Source of the DNA: Alphaproteobacteria bacterium | GTDB taxonomy: Bacteria; Pseudomonadota; Alphaproteobacteria; Ferrovibrionales; Ferrovibrionaceae | Length of the DNA: 64,000 bases | NCBI GenBank assembly: GCA_017307375.1 | Contig: JAFKFH010000016.1 | Span: 124,001 to 188,000, forward strand | Direction of reading: 5' to 3' | In this document: one piece after another, positions 34,988 through 44,100 of the stretch | Position numbering within the stretch: position 1 is the first letter of the stretch | Layout: each line of letters opens with the position of its first letter | Program-made: the position numbers and the translations under genes | The notes under the pieces: model-generated | What the model saw: only the letters and a program-made list of their open reading frames with translations | Told to the model about the DNA's origin: nothing | The model's database searches: none

Positions 34988-37723
34988 ATGCTGGTCCGGT
35001 TGCTGACGATCTTGCTGACTGTCTCGGCGGTTTCGGTGCCGTCATGGGCGCAGGTGCTGCCGCCGCTGCCGGTGCGCGACAGCCAGGCGCTGGTCACCTG
35101 CAACGGCTTGACCGGCGATGGCCTGCAGTTCTGTACCCTGCTGAACGCGCTGAACCCGGCGAAGGCCTGGCCGGCCGGCGTCCACGTCAATCCACTGGCC
35201 GGCACCCAGGACCGGCCGTCCGGGACAACGCAGGCCGAAACCCAGGCACCGGCCTTCGCCGCGGCCGCGGCCTACCAGCTTGGCATCTACCTGCTGCGCC
35301 CGCCGGCGCACGGGCCGGCCCAGCTCGCCAATGACCAGTTCACCTGGATGTGGAACCAGGCCGCGGCGAACCAGGCGGCATTGCCTGCGCGTCGCGCCGG
35401 CGCGACGGTCCCGCCCCGTGCCGGCTGGACCGTCCTGGGCAACAGCGTCGACACCGATGCGATGGCCGATGCGCAGGCCTATGCCAATCAGGGCTATCTG
35501 GTCGTTGCCGCCTTCCGCAACGAATTCGTCACGCGCAGCTGCCTGACCGATTACTATACCCGCCTGATCGGCCAGCTGCGGCCGAACTATCATTCGCTGT
35601 CCTACGTCCTGTCGCGCGACGAGGCCGCGACGCTCTGCCCCGGCGGCAGCGCCACCGGTGTCGGCCATGTCGCGGTCGTCAGGCCGAACGCGCCCTATGC
35701 CGCGACCGGGCACACGGCCGTCTACGGTCCCGACCTGGCCCAGGCCGGCCGGGTCAATGCCAACGGCGTCACCGCCTATGAAGGTTTCGGCGCCGATACC
35801 TTCTCGCCCGGCATGGTCTATTTCTTCGTCTTCGGCGGCGCGCCGCCCGCCTATCAGGCGGCCTATGCCGGGCTGTTCGGCGACGGCCAGGCGTCGAACG
35901 GCCTCTATGCGATCCAGCGCAGCGCGCAGGGCTATCTGCAGACCGGCCTGTTCACCTACGACGCCTCGGGCGCGCCGATCTGGTACTACGGCGAGAGCAA
36001 TCTGAACACGGTCAGCTGGCGGGCGACGCCGAAGCCGCCGACGGGGTCGATTCCGACGTCCGGTTATGACCTTCCGGCGCTGTGGAAGCCGTTCTACCAG
36101 CCGGCGACGCGCGGCACGAACTACTGGGCACCGGAAGGCGACCCGATGCCCTGGCTGCGCGTAGGCCAGTTCTCGCTCGGTTTCGGCGACTACGACTCGT
36201 CGACCATCGTCGCCACAGTGTTGCTCAACGATTCGGGCCAGATCGCCGGGCCTTCGGGCACGATCGTGACCAATCCGGGCAAGCAGATCGTGTCGGTGAC
36301 CGAACGTGCGCTGGCCCGGGTGGCCGCGTCGTCGGGCGGCGTGCAGATCCCGGCCGCCACGGCCCCGGCCGCCGGCTGGTGGTGGGCGGCCTATGACGTG
36401 GCCGGCTGGAACCAGCCGACCGCGGGCTTCAAGCCGCTCGGCCTGTTCATCGACGCGCAGGGCACCACGATCAGCGCGGTGGTGGCGGGGGCCGCCGCGA
36501 CGCCGGCACCGCAGGGCTCCGATGCCGCGCCCTATCGTCCCTATTGGTGGATGTTCTCCGGCACCCTCCAGTCCAGCGGACGGGTGGCGGGCAGCCTGTC
36601 GACCTGCACGCTGGCCGGCGCGACCACGTCCTGCGCCGTCACCGCCTCCGACGTCTCGCTGTCGCCCGGCAGCGACGGCATGCTGACACTGGCCTATGGC
36701 GGCAATCAGGTGCGGTTCGGCCGCTACCGGATCGGTCCCGCGCTGCCGCCGTCGCAATCGATCCCGATCTATGCCGAAGCCTACAACCCCTCGCCGACGC
36801 GGCCTTGGGGCTACATGGCCCAGATCTCGGTCGGCGGCGGCGCCCCCCAGATCGTGACCTTCGATCTCGGCTCGTCGGGTCTCTACATCGAGCAGAGCGC
36901 GGTCGGGCCCAACGTCCGCCGCACCGGCATCGCCCTGCCGGAGTATCAATATGACAGCGGGGTGATCTACCAGTCGGAACTGGCCTATGGCAGCTTTGCC
37001 ATCGGCGGCATCGTTGCGCAGGACGTGCCGTTTGCCCTGATCACCAAGATGTCCTGCGCCACCGGCCAGCCGAACTGCCCGGTTTCGACCGGCAGCCAGG
37101 TCGGCCGGGTCGGCACGATGGGCGTGGTGCAGCAGGGCAACGTGGTCTCCAGCCCGCTCTATCAGTTGCCCCAGCCTTATGGCGCCGGCTACATCCTGTC
37201 GCTCAAGAATCTCAGCCTTACCGTGGGCCTTACCCCTCAGGCGCAGGCTAGTTTCAACCTGGCGCAGATGGCGTCGGTGGCCCAGTCGCCGGGCTGTGCC
37301 GCCGGACCGAACGGCTGCGCCCCGGCCTGGAACAATGCGACGGTGACCGGCTGCTTCTCGCTGCCCGACCTGCCGTCGCTGCCCCGGCAATGCATCACCA
37401 CGCTGTTCGATTCCGGGGCCGGCAACCTCCGCATGACAGTCGCCCCGAACCTGCAGTCGGTCGCCTCGGCGGTGACCAAGCCGAACGGGAAGATGTTCGC
37501 CGGCACCCGCATCCAGGTCGACATGCCGCCGTTCTTCACCGGCCAGGTCTTCAAGGCCGGGGACAGCGAGTGGATCGACCAGGCCGAGATCGTCTACTGG
37601 GCGCCGAACGGCGGGTACAAGCCGAACTACGCCAATTCGAATCTCGGCGCGCCCGCCCTGCTGCATCTCGATGCCCTGTGGGATGGCAGCACCGGCAAGC
37701 TCGGCATCCGGCAGGCGCCCTAG
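34988..37723 (+). CDS. Large secreted protein with C-terminal pepsin-like aspartic protease domain
   Basis: A 911-residue exported protein. The signal peptide is MLVRLLTILLTVSAVSVPSWA; the ATG at 34988 follows GGGGGAGAAG. Residues about 150-240 (DAQAYANQGYLVVAAFRN to GVGHVAVVRPN) loosely resemble CHAP/NlpC-like amidases. Residues about 315-590 contain tryptophan-rich beta modules (GLFTYDASGAPIWYY, AGWWWAAYDVAGW) also found in the protein at 59315-60724. Residues about 593-911 look like a two-lobed aspartic protease, with VTFDLGSSGLYIE (Asp626) and TTLFDSGAGNL (Asp808) 182 apart, almost the pepsin spacing. The first motif reads DLG instead of DTG. It may belong to or resemble DUF3443. The role is unknown. 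Confidence 0.7.
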   Translation: MLVRLLTILLTVSAVSVPSWAQVLPPLPVRDSQALVTCNGLTGDGLQFCTLLNALNPAKAWPAGVHVNPLAGTQDRPSGTTQAETQAPAFAAAAAYQLGIYLLRPPAHGPAQLANDQFTWMWNQAAANQAALPARRAGATVPPRAGWTVLGNSVDTDAMADAQAYANQGYLVVAAFRNEFVTRSCLTDYYTRLIGQLRPNYHSLSYVLSRDEAATLCPGGSATGVGHVAVVRPNAPYAATGHTAVYGPDLAQAGRVNANGVTAYEGFGADTFSPGMVYFFVFGGAPPAYQAAYAGLFGDGQASNGLYAIQRSAQGYLQTGLFTYDASGAPIWYYGESNLNTVSWRATPKPPTGSIPTSGYDLPALWKPFYQPATRGTNYWAPEGDPMPWLRVGQFSLGFGDYDSSTIVATVLLNDSGQIAGPSGTIVTNPGKQIVSVTERALARVAASSGGVQIPAATAPAAGWWWAAYDVAGWNQPTAGFKPLGLFIDAQGTTISAVVAGAAATPAPQGSDAAPYRPYWWMFSGTLQSSGRVAGSLSTCTLAGATTSCAVTASDVSLSPGSDGMLTLAYGGNQVRFGRYRIGPALPPSQSIPIYAEAYNPSPTRPWGYMAQISVGGGAPQIVTFDLGSSGLYIEQSAVGPNVRRTGIALPEYQYDSGVIYQSELAYGSFAIGGIVAQDVPFALITKMSCATGQPNCPVSTGSQVGRVGTMGVVQQGNVVSSPLYQLPQPYGAGYILSLKNLSLTVGLTPQAQASFNLAQMASVAQSPGCAAGPNGCAPAWNNATVTGCFSLPDLPSLPRQCITTLFDSGAGNLRMTVAPNLQSVASAVTKPNGKMFAGTRIQVDMPPFFTGQVFKAGDSEWIDQAEIVYWAPNGGYKPNYANSNLGAPALLHLDALWDGSTGKLGIRQAP

Positions 37724-37724
37724 G

Positions 37725-38633
37725 TCAGGCCGAAACCGGCTGGGCCGTGACGGCCGCCGCGGCCCGGCGGCGCATGTCGGCGGTCGTCTCGCCCTGGCCG
37801 TCCGGACGCCAGCCGGGGCGGCCGATCACATGCATCAGCCGGGCATGCCAGGTCGGCGCCGCGATCACGTCGCGGATCATGTTGCCCCATTCGTGGAAGG
37901 CGATGACGAACGGATTGAACGAGCGCAGCGGCTTGACCAGGCCGTAGCGGCACGGCAGGTCCTCGCGTTCTTCGATGAACGTGCCGAACAGGCGGTCGAA
38001 CACGATCAGCACGCCGCCGTAATTGGCATCGAGATATTCGAGGTTCGAGGCATGATGCACGCGGTGATGGGACGGCGTGTTCAGGATCCATTCGAGCGGG
38101 CCGAGCTTCGGGATCCATTCGGCATGGATCCAGAACTGGTAGAGCAGGTTCAGCCCGAACATCGCCAGCACCGCCTGCGGCGCGAAGCCGAGCCACATCA
38201 GCGGCAGGAAGAAGATCATCTGGCCCGAGATCTGGCCGGTCCAGCCCAGCCGGAAGGCGGTCGAGAAATTGATCCGGTCGGGCGAATGGTGGACCGAGTG
38301 GTTGACCCAGAACCAGCGGATCTCGTGATCGGCGCGGTGCATCCAGTAGTAGCAGAATTCCTGACCCAGGAAGAGCAGCGGGATCGCCCACCAACTGGCG
38401 AGCGGCACGGTGAACAGCCGATGCTCCCATACCCAGCCATAGGCGGAAACCGCGAGGCCGAGCGGCAGGGTGTCGATGATCCGGCGGCCGATGAAGATGC
38501 CGACCGAGGCAAAATAGCCGCGCCAGTCATAGGGCGCGCGCAGCGCGTAGGCACGGATCAGGCCTTCGGCGGTCGCCGCCGCCAGAACCAGCAGGGCACC
38601 GAACAGGAACAGCTTGCCCGACGAATAATCCAT
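37725..38633 (-). CDS. Sterol desaturase/fatty acid hydroxylase-family membrane protein
   Basis: A 302-residue integral membrane di-iron enzyme. Hydrophobic N-terminal helices precede the histidine clusters: HRADH (HxxxH), HSVHH (HxxHH) and HRVHH (HxxHH), with WIHAEW between them. This is the signature of the family that desaturates or hydroxylates sterols, carotenoids, fatty acids or alkylglycerol ethers. The ATG at 38633 is chosen; a frame extending further upstream has no hydrophobic or conserved sequence. It is convergent with the 911-residue protein (stops 1 base apart) and divergent from a TetR gene that probably controls it. Confidence 0.88.
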   Translation of the reverse strand: MDYSSGKLFLFGALLVLAAATAEGLIRAYALRAPYDWRGYFASVGIFIGRRIIDTLPLGLAVSAYGWVWEHRLFTVPLASWWAIPLLFLGQEFCYYWMHRADHEIRWFWVNHSVHHSPDRINFSTAFRLGWTGQISGQMIFFLPLMWLGFAPQAVLAMFGLNLLYQFWIHAEWIPKLGPLEWILNTPSHHRVHHASNLEYLDANYGGVLIVFDRLFGTFIEEREDLPCRYGLVKPLRSFNPFVIAFHEWGNMIRDVIAAPTWHARLMHVIGRPGWRPDGQGETTADMRRRAAAAVTAQPVSA

Positions 38634-38683
38634 CACAGGTCGTCCTTCCGAATGGCCTTGAGCAACATGTCGCAGTCGCCTTA

Positions 38684-38706
38684 AAATCAGAGCATTACTC
38701 GGTTTT
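38684..38706. promoter_or_regulatory. Candidate TetR operator between desaturase and regulator
   Basis: AAATCAGAG (38684-38692) and CTCGGTTTT (38698-38706) are inverted arms matching at 7 of 9 positions around a 5-base spacer. They lie midway between the divergent sterol-desaturase-family gene and the TetR gene. Size and position suit a TetR dimer site; the symmetry is imperfect. Confidence 0.4.
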
Positions 38707-38738
38707 CGCAACTCGTATTCCCGGGATAGGGCAAAGTG

Positions 38739-39335
38739 ATGGCAAGGCGCCCGCAAGACCTTGATTCAGAAAGGCGATCGCCGCGCCAGGCGCGTGCCCG
38801 CGCGACCATCGCGGCGATTCTGGAGGCGGCGGCTCGGATTCTGGAGGAGCGCGGCCTGGACGGATTCACCACGAACCATGTCGCCGAGCGCGCCGGGGTC
38901 GGCATCGCGACGCTCTATCAGTATTTTCCGGACAAGGAGGCGATCGTGCTGGCCATCGCCGAGCAGGAGCGCGACCGCCTGACCGAGGCGCTGGGCCAGA
39001 TACTCGCCCGCGCATCGGAGGCGGGCCGCGAAGCCACGGTCCGCGCGATCGTACGGATGATGGTGCAGGCCTTCGAGGGGCGGCGCCGGGCGCGCAAGGC
39101 GATCGTCGAGACGCTGATGCGCCGCCATGGCGGGGCGATGGCGGGCTGGATCGCGCGGGTTGTCCCGGGACTGATGCCGGGCATGGTCGGCGAGGCCGGA
39201 GCGACCCGCAGCTTCGTGGTCTCCCGCGCCATTACCGGCGTGGTGCGCTCGGCGGTGCTGGAGGAAAGCCCGCTGCTCGAGACCCCGGAATTCGAGGACG
39301 AGCTGGTTCGGCTGGTGCTGCGCTACCTCGACTGA
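38739..39335 (+). CDS. TetR-family regulator divergent from the sterol-desaturase-like gene
   Basis: A 198-residue TetR repressor. The helix-turn-helix lies near residues 20-65 (ARATIAAILEAAARILEERG, FTTNHVAERAGVGIATLYQYFPDKEAIVLAIAE), followed by a helical ligand domain. The ATG at 38739 follows AGGGCAAAGTG; a GTG immediately before it is less likely. A candidate operator lies 33 bases upstream. A membrane-lipid or hydrophobic ligand would fit the neighbour but is not shown. Its stop is directly followed by the ModE-like repeat of modA. Confidence 0.9.
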   Translation: MARRPQDLDSERRSPRQARARATIAAILEAAARILEERGLDGFTTNHVAERAGVGIATLYQYFPDKEAIVLAIAEQERDRLTEALGQILARASEAGREATVRAIVRMMVQAFEGRRRARKAIVETLMRRHGGAMAGWIARVVPGLMPGMVGEAGATRSFVVSRAITGVVRSAVLEESPLLETPEFEDELVRLVLRYLD

Positions 39336-39359
39336 CGCTATTTTCCTCTGAATATAACG
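39336..39359. promoter_or_regulatory. ModE-like molybdate operator upstream of modA
   Basis: The arms CGCTATTTTC (39336-39345) and GAATATAACG (39350-39359) are inverted with 8 of 10 matches around 4 bases, 24 bases overall. Length, terminal CG/CG and AT-rich arms match the known E. coli ModE operator of modABC, which begins CGTTATATT and ends CATAACG. It lies 66 bases before modA, immediately after the TetR stop codon. ModE-Mo would repress here. No modE gene is in the window. Confidence 0.7.
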
Positions 39360-39425
39360 CTTGGGGTTCTTCAGGTGGCGATGTATTTTCCCCGATATTT
39401 CGATGGCAAGACGAGGGGATTGGCG

Positions 39426-40220
39426 ATGAAGTCAGGTCGGGCGTTGCTGGGCGTGGCCCTCGGATTGGTGCTGGCCCTTTGCGTCGCGACGGCGCCGCGT
39501 CCGGCCCTGGCGCAGCAGGAGGTCACCGTCTATGCGGCGGCCAGCCTCAAGAATGCGCTGGATGCCATCGTCGCCAAATGGCAGGGCGAGGGCGGCGGCA
39601 AGGCCAAGATTTCCTATGCGGCGTCCTCGGCCCTGGCCAAGCAGATCGAGAACGGTGCACCCGCCGACATCTTCATGTCGGCCGACCTCGACTGGATGGA
39701 CTATCTGGCCCAGCGCAATCTGATCAAGGCGGACAGCCGCCGCAACCTGCTGGGCAACCGTATCGTGCTGGTCACGGCCACCGATTCCAAGATCGGCGCG
39801 ATCAAGATCGGCCCCGGCTTCCCCCTGGCCCAGTCGCTGGGGGTGGACGGCCGGCTGGCGATGGGCGAGGTCAACTCGGTCCCGGCGGGCAAGTACGGCA
39901 AGGCGACCCTCGAAGCGCTCGGTGTCTGGCCGAGCGTGGCGACGCGCGTGGCCCAGGCGGAAAGCGTGCGGGCCGCCCTGCTGCTGGTTTCGCGGGGCGA
40001 GGCGCCGCTCGGCATCGTCTACCAGACCGACGCCGCGGCCGACCCCGGCGTGCGCATCGTCGACGCCTTCCCGGAGAACACCCACCCCGCGATCATCTAC
40101 CCGGTGGCGTTGACCGCCGCGTCGAAGTCCGCTGCGGCCGCCGCGCTGCTGGCCTACCTTGACGGGGCCGCTGCCCGGAGCGAGTTCGAGAAGCAGGGTT
40201 TCACCGTCCTGGCGCGCTGA
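39426..40220 (+). CDS. modA: Molybdate ABC transporter substrate-binding protein
   Basis: A 264-residue periplasmic molybdate/tungstate-binding protein. The signal peptide RALLGVALGLVLALCVATAP ends before ALAQQEVTVYAAASLKNALD. Typical ModA segments follow: SYAASSALAKQIENGAPADIFMSADLDWMDYL, LLGNRIVLV, VPAGKYGKATLE and the C-terminal YPVALTA. The ATG at 39426 follows AGGGGATT; upstream codons lack a signal sequence. No modB or modC follows; the next gene is a deformylase, so the permease and ATPase lie elsewhere. Control by ModE is suggested by the operator at 39336. Molybdate is needed by the FdsA enzyme encoded 16 kb away. Confidence 0.93.
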   Translation: MKSGRALLGVALGLVLALCVATAPRPALAQQEVTVYAAASLKNALDAIVAKWQGEGGGKAKISYAASSALAKQIENGAPADIFMSADLDWMDYLAQRNLIKADSRRNLLGNRIVLVTATDSKIGAIKIGPGFPLAQSLGVDGRLAMGEVNSVPAGKYGKATLEALGVWPSVATRVAQAESVRAALLLVSRGEAPLGIVYQTDAAADPGVRIVDAFPENTHPAIIYPVALTAASKSAAAAALLAYLDGAAARSEFEKQGFTVLAR

Positions 40221-40301
40221 CATTCAAGAGCGATCGATCGGGGCGCAGGGGCAAGATGTCGTGAGTTGTCTCCTGCCCCGGGCCGGGCCAATATCCAGCG
40301 C

Positions 40302-40829
40302 ATGGCCCTGCTCAAGATCGCCCGGATGGGCAACCCGATCCTCGCGCGTGTCGCCGACCCGGTAGCCGATCCGACCGCGCCCGACATTCGCCGGCTCGCC
40401 GCCGACATGATCGAGACGATGCACGATGCCCCGGGCATCGGCCTTGCCGCGCCGCAGGTGCATGTGCCGCTGCGCGTCGTCGTCTTCTACCTGCCGCCGC
40501 ATCGCTGCGCGCCGGGCGAGCAGCCGGTCAAGGAAACCGCGATGATCAACCCGGTCATCGAACCGTTGGGCGACGATCGGGGTTATGACTGGGAAGGTTG
40601 CCTGTCGGTGCCGGAATGGCGCGGCCGCGTGCCGCGTTTCACCCGGATCCGCTATAGCTATCATACCCTCGACGGCGAGGTCGTGACCCGCGAGGTCGGG
40701 GGCTTCCATGCCCGGGTCGTGCAGCACGAATGCGATCATCTCGACGGGGTGCTCTACCCCCGGCGGATGACCGATCTGGGCGACCTTGTCCATATGAGCG
40801 AAATGCGCCACCGGATGGCGGCTGGTTGA
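40302..40829 (+). CDS. def: Peptide deformylase
   Basis: A 175-residue metallohydrolase removing the N-formyl group from new proteins. All three motifs are intact: GIGLAAPQV (residues about 46-54), EGCLSVP with a metal-ligating Cys, and QHECDHLDG with the HEXXH histidines. The ATG at 40302 begins the conserved fold; no clear Shine-Dalgarno sequence precedes it. It is not next to fmt as the housekeeping copy usually is, so it may be a second deformylase. It is 14 bases before the COQ9-family gene and probably shares its transcript. Confidence 0.92.
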   Translation: MALLKIARMGNPILARVADPVADPTAPDIRRLAADMIETMHDAPGIGLAAPQVHVPLRVVVFYLPPHRCAPGEQPVKETAMINPVIEPLGDDRGYDWEGCLSVPEWRGRVPRFTRIRYSYHTLDGEVVTREVGGFHARVVQHECDHLDGVLYPRRMTDLGDLVHMSEMRHRMAAG

Positions 40830-40843
40830 AGGATTGCTGTGAC

Positions 40844-41476
40844 ATGACCGACGACGGCCTCGAAGACGCCCGCAACGCGATCCTGGCCCATGCCCTGCCG
40901 GACGTGCCGTTCGACGGGTGGAGCGGCACCACGCTGGCGCGCGCCTGTGCTGCCGCCGGCCTCGATCCGTCGATGGCGGCCCGCGCCTTTCCCGGCGGTC
41001 CCACCGAGCTGATCGCCTATTGGATCGCCGACTGCGACCGCCAGATGCTCGATGCCATGGCGGCGCAGGACCTCGCCACGCTCAAGCTGCGCCAGAAGGT
41101 GGCGCTGGCGGTGCGGTTGCGGCTGGAACCGCTGGCCGGCCACAAGGAAGCGGTGCGGGCGGCGCTCGGCCATCTGGCGCTGCCGCTGGCGGCGCCGGCG
41201 GCGCTGAAGTCGCTGCATCGCACGGTCGACGCGATCTGGCAGGCGGTCGGCGACCGGTCGACCGATTTCAGCTACTACACCAAGCGGATGATGCTGGCCG
41301 GGGTCTATTCGTCGACCCTGCTCTACTGGCTCGACGACAAGTCGGAGGCCAACGCGGCGACCTGGGACTTCCTCGATCGCCGCATCGACAACATCATGCA
41401 GATCACCAAGCTGCGCGGCCGTCTCGACAAGCTGGTCGACCGGCTGCCCTGGGGGCTGAACAAGGCGTTCAACTGA
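40844..41476 (+). CDS. COQ9-family protein
   Basis: A 210-residue protein of the COQ9 family, which in mitochondria and alphaproteobacteria is a lipid-binding accessory factor of ubiquinone synthesis. It has a TetR-like fold, but the N-terminal segment is not a proper DNA-binding helix-turn-helix. The typical C-terminal core DFSYYTKRMMLAGVYSSTLLYWLDD is followed by a helix ending RLPWGLNKAFN. The ATG at 40844 follows GAAGGATTG. Convergent with purK, 15 bases away. The family assignment is confident; the role in quinone synthesis is by analogy. Confidence 0.85.
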   Translation: MTDDGLEDARNAILAHALPDVPFDGWSGTTLARACAAAGLDPSMAARAFPGGPTELIAYWIADCDRQMLDAMAAQDLATLKLRQKVALAVRLRLEPLAGHKEAVRAALGHLALPLAAPAALKSLHRTVDAIWQAVGDRSTDFSYYTKRMMLAGVYSSTLLYWLDDKSEANAATWDFLDRRIDNIMQITKLRGRLDKLVDRLPWGLNKAFN

Positions 41477-41491
41477 TGCGGCCAGGCCCCG

Positions 41492-42574
41492 TCACCGGTC
41501 CTTCAGCCAGGTGACATGACCCATCTTGCGGCCCGGCCGGGCCTCGGCCTTGCCGTAGAGATGCAGCTTGGCGCGCGGATCGGCGAGATATTTCGGCCAG
41601 TCATGCGCCGCGTCGCCGATCAGGTTGCGCATCTCGGCCGGCGCGATCACCGCCGGGCTACCGAGCGGCATGCCGCAGACGGCACGCAATTGCTGTTCGA
41701 ACTGGCTGGTGGCCGCACCCTCGATGGTCCAGTGGCCGGAATTGTGGGTGCGTGGCGCCAGTTCGTTGACGATCACGCGGCCATCGGCGGTCAGGAACAT
41801 CTCGACGGCGAGCAGTCCGGTGACATCGAGCCGGGCCGTGATCGCCTCGGCGATGGCGGTAGCCGCCGCGGCGACGTCCTGCGGGATCCCCGCGGGCGCC
41901 AGCGTCACCGCCAGGATATGGTGCTCGTGCCGGTTCTCGACCGGAACATAGGAGGTGATCGCGCCGTCCACGCCCCGCGCGACGATGACCGACAGTTCGC
42001 GTTCGAACGGGACCCAGGCTTCGAGGATGCAGGGGGCAGGGCCTAGCCGCGCCCATGCCGCGCCGGCCTCGTCGCGCGCCGATATCTTGACCTGCCCCTT
42101 GCCGTCATAACCGAAGCGCCGGGTCTTCAGCACGGCGGGCAGTCCCAGCGCGTCGATCGCGGACTCCAGGTCGGCCAGGCTGTCGACCGCGCGATAACCC
42201 GCCGTGGTGCCGCCGGTCGCGGTGACGAAATCCTTTTCCAGCAGCCTGTCCTGGGTCACGCGCAACACATGGGCGCCCGGCCGCGTCGGCACCTGCGGGG
42301 CAAGATGATCGAGCGTGGCGGTGGGGATGTTCTCGAACTCCAGCGTCACCACGTCGACGGCCGCGGCGAAGCGGTCGAGGGCGGCCAGGTCGTCATACGC
42401 GGCGCGGGTCGCAGCCGTCGCCACCTGGGACGCCGGTGAATCGACTTCCTGGCCAAAGACATGGGTGCGCAGGCCAAGGCGCGCCGCCGCCAGCGCCAGC
42501 ATGCGGCCGAGCTGGCCGTCGCCCAGGATGCCGACGGTGGCCCCGGGTCCCAGGATCTTCGCCGTCATCGTCAT
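41492..42574 (-). CDS. purK: N5-carboxyaminoimidazole ribonucleotide synthase
   Basis: A 360-residue ATP-grasp enzyme converting aminoimidazole ribonucleotide, ATP and bicarbonate to N5-CAIR in purine synthesis. The N-terminal [21 protein letters not shown], the ATP-grasp segments [13 protein letters not shown] and [10 protein letters not shown], and the C-terminal [19 protein letters not shown] are diagnostic. Its ATG overlaps the purE stop by 4 bases (ATGA), the usual purE-purK coupling. Confidence 0.96.
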   Translation of the reverse strand: MTMTAKILGPGATVGILGDGQLGRMLALAAARLGLRTHVFGQEVDSPASQVATAATRAAYDDLAALDRFAAAVDVVTLEFENIPTATLDHLAPQVPTRPGAHVLRVTQDRLLEKDFVTATGGTTAGYRAVDSLADLESAIDALGLPAVLKTRRFGYDGKGQVKISARDEAGAAWARLGPAPCILEAWVPFERELSVIVARGVDGAITSYVPVENRHEHHILAVTLAPAGIPQDVAAAATAIAEAITARLDVTGLLAVEMFLTADGRVIVNELAPRTHNSGHWTIEGAATSQFEQQLRAVCGMPLGSPAVIAPAEMRNLIGDAAHDWPKYLADPRAKLHLYGKAEARPGRKMGHVTWLKDR

Positions 42575-43104
42575 TCGTCCTTGGGGCTCAGCGCGACCTT
42601 CTTGGCCTGGGCCTTGCGGAATTCGGCCAGGCGCTGGCCGACCGCCGGGTCGCCCAGCGCGATGATCTGGGCGGCGAGCAGCCCGGCATTGGCGGCCCCG
42701 GACCGACCGATCGCCAGCGTGCCGACGGGAACGCCGGCCGGCATCTGCACGATCGACAGCAGGCTGTCCTCGCCGCGCAACGCCGCGCTTTCGACCGGCA
42801 CGCCCAGCACGGGCACCAGGGTCATCGCCGCGGTCATGCCCGGCAGATGCGCCGCCCCGCCGGCCCCGGCGATGATCACCTTCAGCCCCCGCTTCTCGGC
42901 CGAGCGGGCAAAGGCGTAGAGGCGGTCGGGCGTACGATGGGCCGAGACGATCCGCTTCTCGAACGGCACGCCCATCTGTTCGAGCATCTCGCAGGCGAAG
43001 CGCATCGTCGCCCAGTCGGACTGGCTGCCCATGATCACCGAAACCAGCGGTGCCGGCACGGCGGGCAGGGCGGAACGCGACTTGCGGGCGGCGGGCTTGG
43101 CCAT
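42571..43104 (-). CDS. purE: N5-carboxyaminoimidazole ribonucleotide mutase
   Basis: A 177-residue class I PurE that rearranges N5-CAIR to CAIR in purine synthesis. [12 protein letters not shown] and [10 protein letters not shown] form the active site; [11 protein letters not shown] and [25 protein letters not shown] are typical. About 20 residues ([18 protein letters not shown]) extend the N-terminus beyond the usual length. It is followed with overlap by purK and lies 31 bases downstream of a LysR gene on the same strand; no distinct promoter was recognised. Confidence 0.95.
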   Translation of the reverse strand: MAKPAARKSRSALPAVPAPLVSVIMGSQSDWATMRFACEMLEQMGVPFEKRIVSAHRTPDRLYAFARSAEKRGLKVIIAGAGGAAHLPGMTAAMTLVPVLGVPVESAALRGEDSLLSIVQMPAGVPVGTLAIGRSGAANAGLLAAQIIALGDPAVGQRLAEFRKAQAKKVALSPKDE

Positions 43105-43135
43105 CGGGACGTCCTTCAGGGCGGAAAGCGCCGGA

Positions 43136-44053
43136 TTATAGGGTCGGGGGGGCGGGTGTAAAGGCGGCAGGGCCCGCCGCCTCGGCCATCACCCAGTCGC
43201 GGAAGGCGACGATCTTGCGATCGCCCGCCGTTTCGGGTGGCGTGACGAAATAATAGGCGAAACGCGACGGCCACGGCAGGTCAAGCACCTGGACCAGCCG
43301 GCCTGCGGCGATCTCGTCGGCCGCCTCGACATGGCCGACCAGCGCGATGCCCTGGCCGGCCGTGGCCGCGCGCACCAGCAGGAAGCCATCCTCGAAGCTG
43401 GCGCCGCGGCGCGCCCGCGCATCGTCGATCCCCTGCGCCTTGAACCACAGGTCCCAGTCGATGCGGTCGCCATCCTGCAGCAGCGGGTAGCCGAGGCAAT
43501 CGCTGGCCTTGGCGATCGGCGGCCGGTCGCGCAGCAGCGCCGGTGCCGCGACCGGGATCAGGTGTGGCGTGATGAACCGGGCGGCGGCAAGCCCGGGGTA
43601 ATCGCCCAGGCCGTGGCGCAGCGCGACATCGATGCCTTCCCGCCGCAGGTCGCTCAGCCGGGCCGAGGTCTCGACCCGGACTTCGAGTTCGGGGTGCAGG
43701 GCGTTGAAGCGACCCAGCCGCGGCACCAGCCAGTTGGCGGCAAACGAACTGCAGGTCGTCACGGTCAGGGTGCGCGAGGTACCCGGCGCCCGTTCGACCG
43801 AGGCCAGCACGTCGTCGATCTGGCGAAAGGCGCCGTCGACCGGTGCCAGCAGCCGCTGGCCGTCTCGGGTGAGCCGGATTTCGCGGTTATGGCGCTCGAA
43901 CAGGGTCAGGCCCAGGCGCAGCTCCAGCTGCTTGATCTGCTGGCTGACCGCGCCGGGGGTGACGCCCAGCGCGGCCGCGGCCTGCTTCATGCTGCCGCTG
44001 CGGCCGGCCTCGGCGAAGGCGCGCAACGCGGTCATCGAGATCGGACGGTTCAT
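43136..44053 (-). CDS. LysR-family transcriptional regulator, GcvA-like
   Basis: A 305-residue LysR protein. The N-terminal helix-turn-helix reads [36 protein letters not shown], a wording close to GcvA. The effector domain includes [19 protein letters not shown] and [14 protein letters not shown]. The ATG at 44053 is preceded by TATGGGGTG. It is divergent from an MFS transporter gene at 44166, its probable target, and upstream of purE on the same strand. The ligand is unknown; small amino-acid-like compounds are common in this branch. Confidence 0.92.
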   Translation of the reverse strand: MNRPISMTALRAFAEAGRSGSMKQAAAALGVTPGAVSQQIKQLELRLGLTLFERHNREIRLTRDGQRLLAPVDGAFRQIDDVLASVERAPGTSRTLTVTTCSSFAANWLVPRLGRFNALHPELEVRVETSARLSDLRREGIDVALRHGLGDYPGLAAARFITPHLIPVAAPALLRDRPPIAKASDCLGYPLLQDGDRIDWDLWFKAQGIDDARARRGASFEDGFLLVRAATAGQGIALVGHVEAADEIAAGRLVQVLDLPWPSRFAYYFVTPPETAGDRKIVAFRDWVMAEAAGPAAFTPAPPTL

Positions 44054-44100
44054 CACCCCATATTAGTTTTTCTAAAGCGAAGCGGCAAGCCATCTGGTTT

